A DNA stretch of 5,570 bases from Legionellales bacterium (GTDB lineage Bacteria; Pseudomonadota; Gammaproteobacteria; Berkiellales; Berkiellaceae). Of this stretch, positions 5,122 through 5,570 are shown piece after piece. Every line of letters begins with the position of its first letter. The first letter of the stretch is position 1. The translations under genes and the position numbers were made by a program. The notes beneath the pieces were generated by a model. It did not search any database. It was given only the letters and a program-made list of their open reading frames with translations, and was not told where the DNA came from. The stretch lies in contig JAHFQF010000155.1 in NCBI GenBank assembly GCA_023266435.1, positions 1-5,570 of the forward strand, written 5' to 3'.

Positions 5122-5570
5122 ATGGATAAAACCTATCAACCCAATGCAATTGAAGCAAAATGGTATGCCCATTGGGAATCCCATCAATATTTTAAAGCCC
5201 AGCCTGCAAAGCAAGCGTATTGCATCATGCTGCCCCCCCCCAATGTGACAGGTCAACTGCACATGGGACACGCGTTTCAAGACGCGCTGATGGATACGCT
5301 GATCCGCATGAAGCGCATGCAAGGCCATCAAACACTCTGGCAGATGGGTGTGGACCATGCTGGTATAGCCACACAGATGGTTGTAGAGCGTCAGCTTGCA
5401 CAAAAAAATCTCTCTCGACATGATTTGGGTCGAGAGGCTTTTATTGAAAAAGTGTGGGAATGGAAACAAGAGTCTGGCGATCACATTTGCCAACAAATGC
5501 GCCGTTTAGGTACCTCGGGCGATTGGACACGCAGCCGCTTTACTTTAGATGAGGGACTCTCTGACGCAGT
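5122..5570 (+). CDS. valS: Valyl-tRNA synthetase ValS, N-terminal part
   Basis: The first 149 codons of a class I aminoacyl-tRNA synthetase (normally over 900 residues) run off the right edge with no stop. It charges tRNA-Val with valine in the cytoplasm. The N-terminus MDKTYQPNAIEAKWYAHWE is typical, followed by LPPPNVTGQLHMGHAF (37-52) with the class I HIGH-type signature as HMGH at 47-50, then MGVDHAGIATQ (76-86) and a C-terminal stretch with LGTSGDWTRSRFT, all diagnostic of ValS rather than IleS or LeuS. The ATG follows the holC stop by 5 nt; AGG at 5111-5113 is a modest ribosome-binding site 8 nt upstream. The KMSKS motif and editing domain lie outside the window. Three consecutive Pro codons form a run of nine C (5233-5241). 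Confidence 0.97.
   Translation, partial: MDKTYQPNAIEAKWYAHWESHQYFKAQPAKQAYCIMLPPPNVTGQLHMGHAFQDALMDTLIRMKRMQGHQTLWQMGVDHAGIATQMVVERQLAQKNLSRHDLGREAFIEKVWEWKQESGDHICQQMRRLGTSGDWTRSRFTLDEGLSDA

Noticed and set aside
5107..5496. 129-codon minus-strand reading frame opposite valS
   Set aside because: It is a shadow of the strongly supported valS coding sequence and resembles no protein family.

Overview
The window reads as a core chromosomal segment of a gammaproteobacterium. The evidence is the block lptG-lptF (minus) divergent from pepA-holC-valS (plus), an arrangement typical of that class, together with a HolC (DNA polymerase III chi) gene, which is largely restricted to Proteobacteria. Base composition looks moderately AT-rich by eye. 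A Legionellales/Coxiellaceae-like lineage is my guess from composition and from the style of the intergenic palindrome; it is not demonstrated.

Layout: (1) 1-76, minus: the first 25 codons of a nucleotide-sugar dehydrogenase (Rossmann GLGYVG motif) running off the left edge. (2) 77-204: a divergent intergenic region with an extended -10 promoter candidate for the dehydrogenase, a weaker candidate for the RDD gene and a 14-bp perfect palindrome between them. (3) 205-633, plus: an RDD-family membrane protein. (4) 634-777: the convergent gap, almost entirely occupied by a 128-bp nested inverted-repeat element (652-779) whose right edge supplies two bases of the lptG stop codon. (5) 778-1845 and 1849-2976, minus: lptG and lptF, 3 nt apart. 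(6) 2977-3195: a divergent control region with overlapping promoter candidates for lptF and pepA and a potentially folded pepA leader. (7) 3196-4680 pepA, 4685-5116 holC and 5122 to the right edge valS (first 149 codons), all plus strand with gaps of 4 and 5 nt, so probably one operon.

Functions: LptF and LptG form the inner-membrane core of the LPS transporter, working with LptB and LptC encoded elsewhere. PepA is an M17 aminopeptidase that in E. coli also acts as a DNA-binding protein. HolC belongs to the replicase clamp loader, and ValS charges tRNA-Val. The pepA-holC-valS linkage is conserved housekeeping synteny rather than a pathway. The nucleotide-sugar dehydrogenase is a surface-polysaccharide type gene near the LPS-export genes, but a functional link is only inferred.

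I found no novel multi-gene system. The least ordinary feature is the palindromic element at 652-779. The rest are details of start codons, promoters, leader structure and homopolymer tracts.
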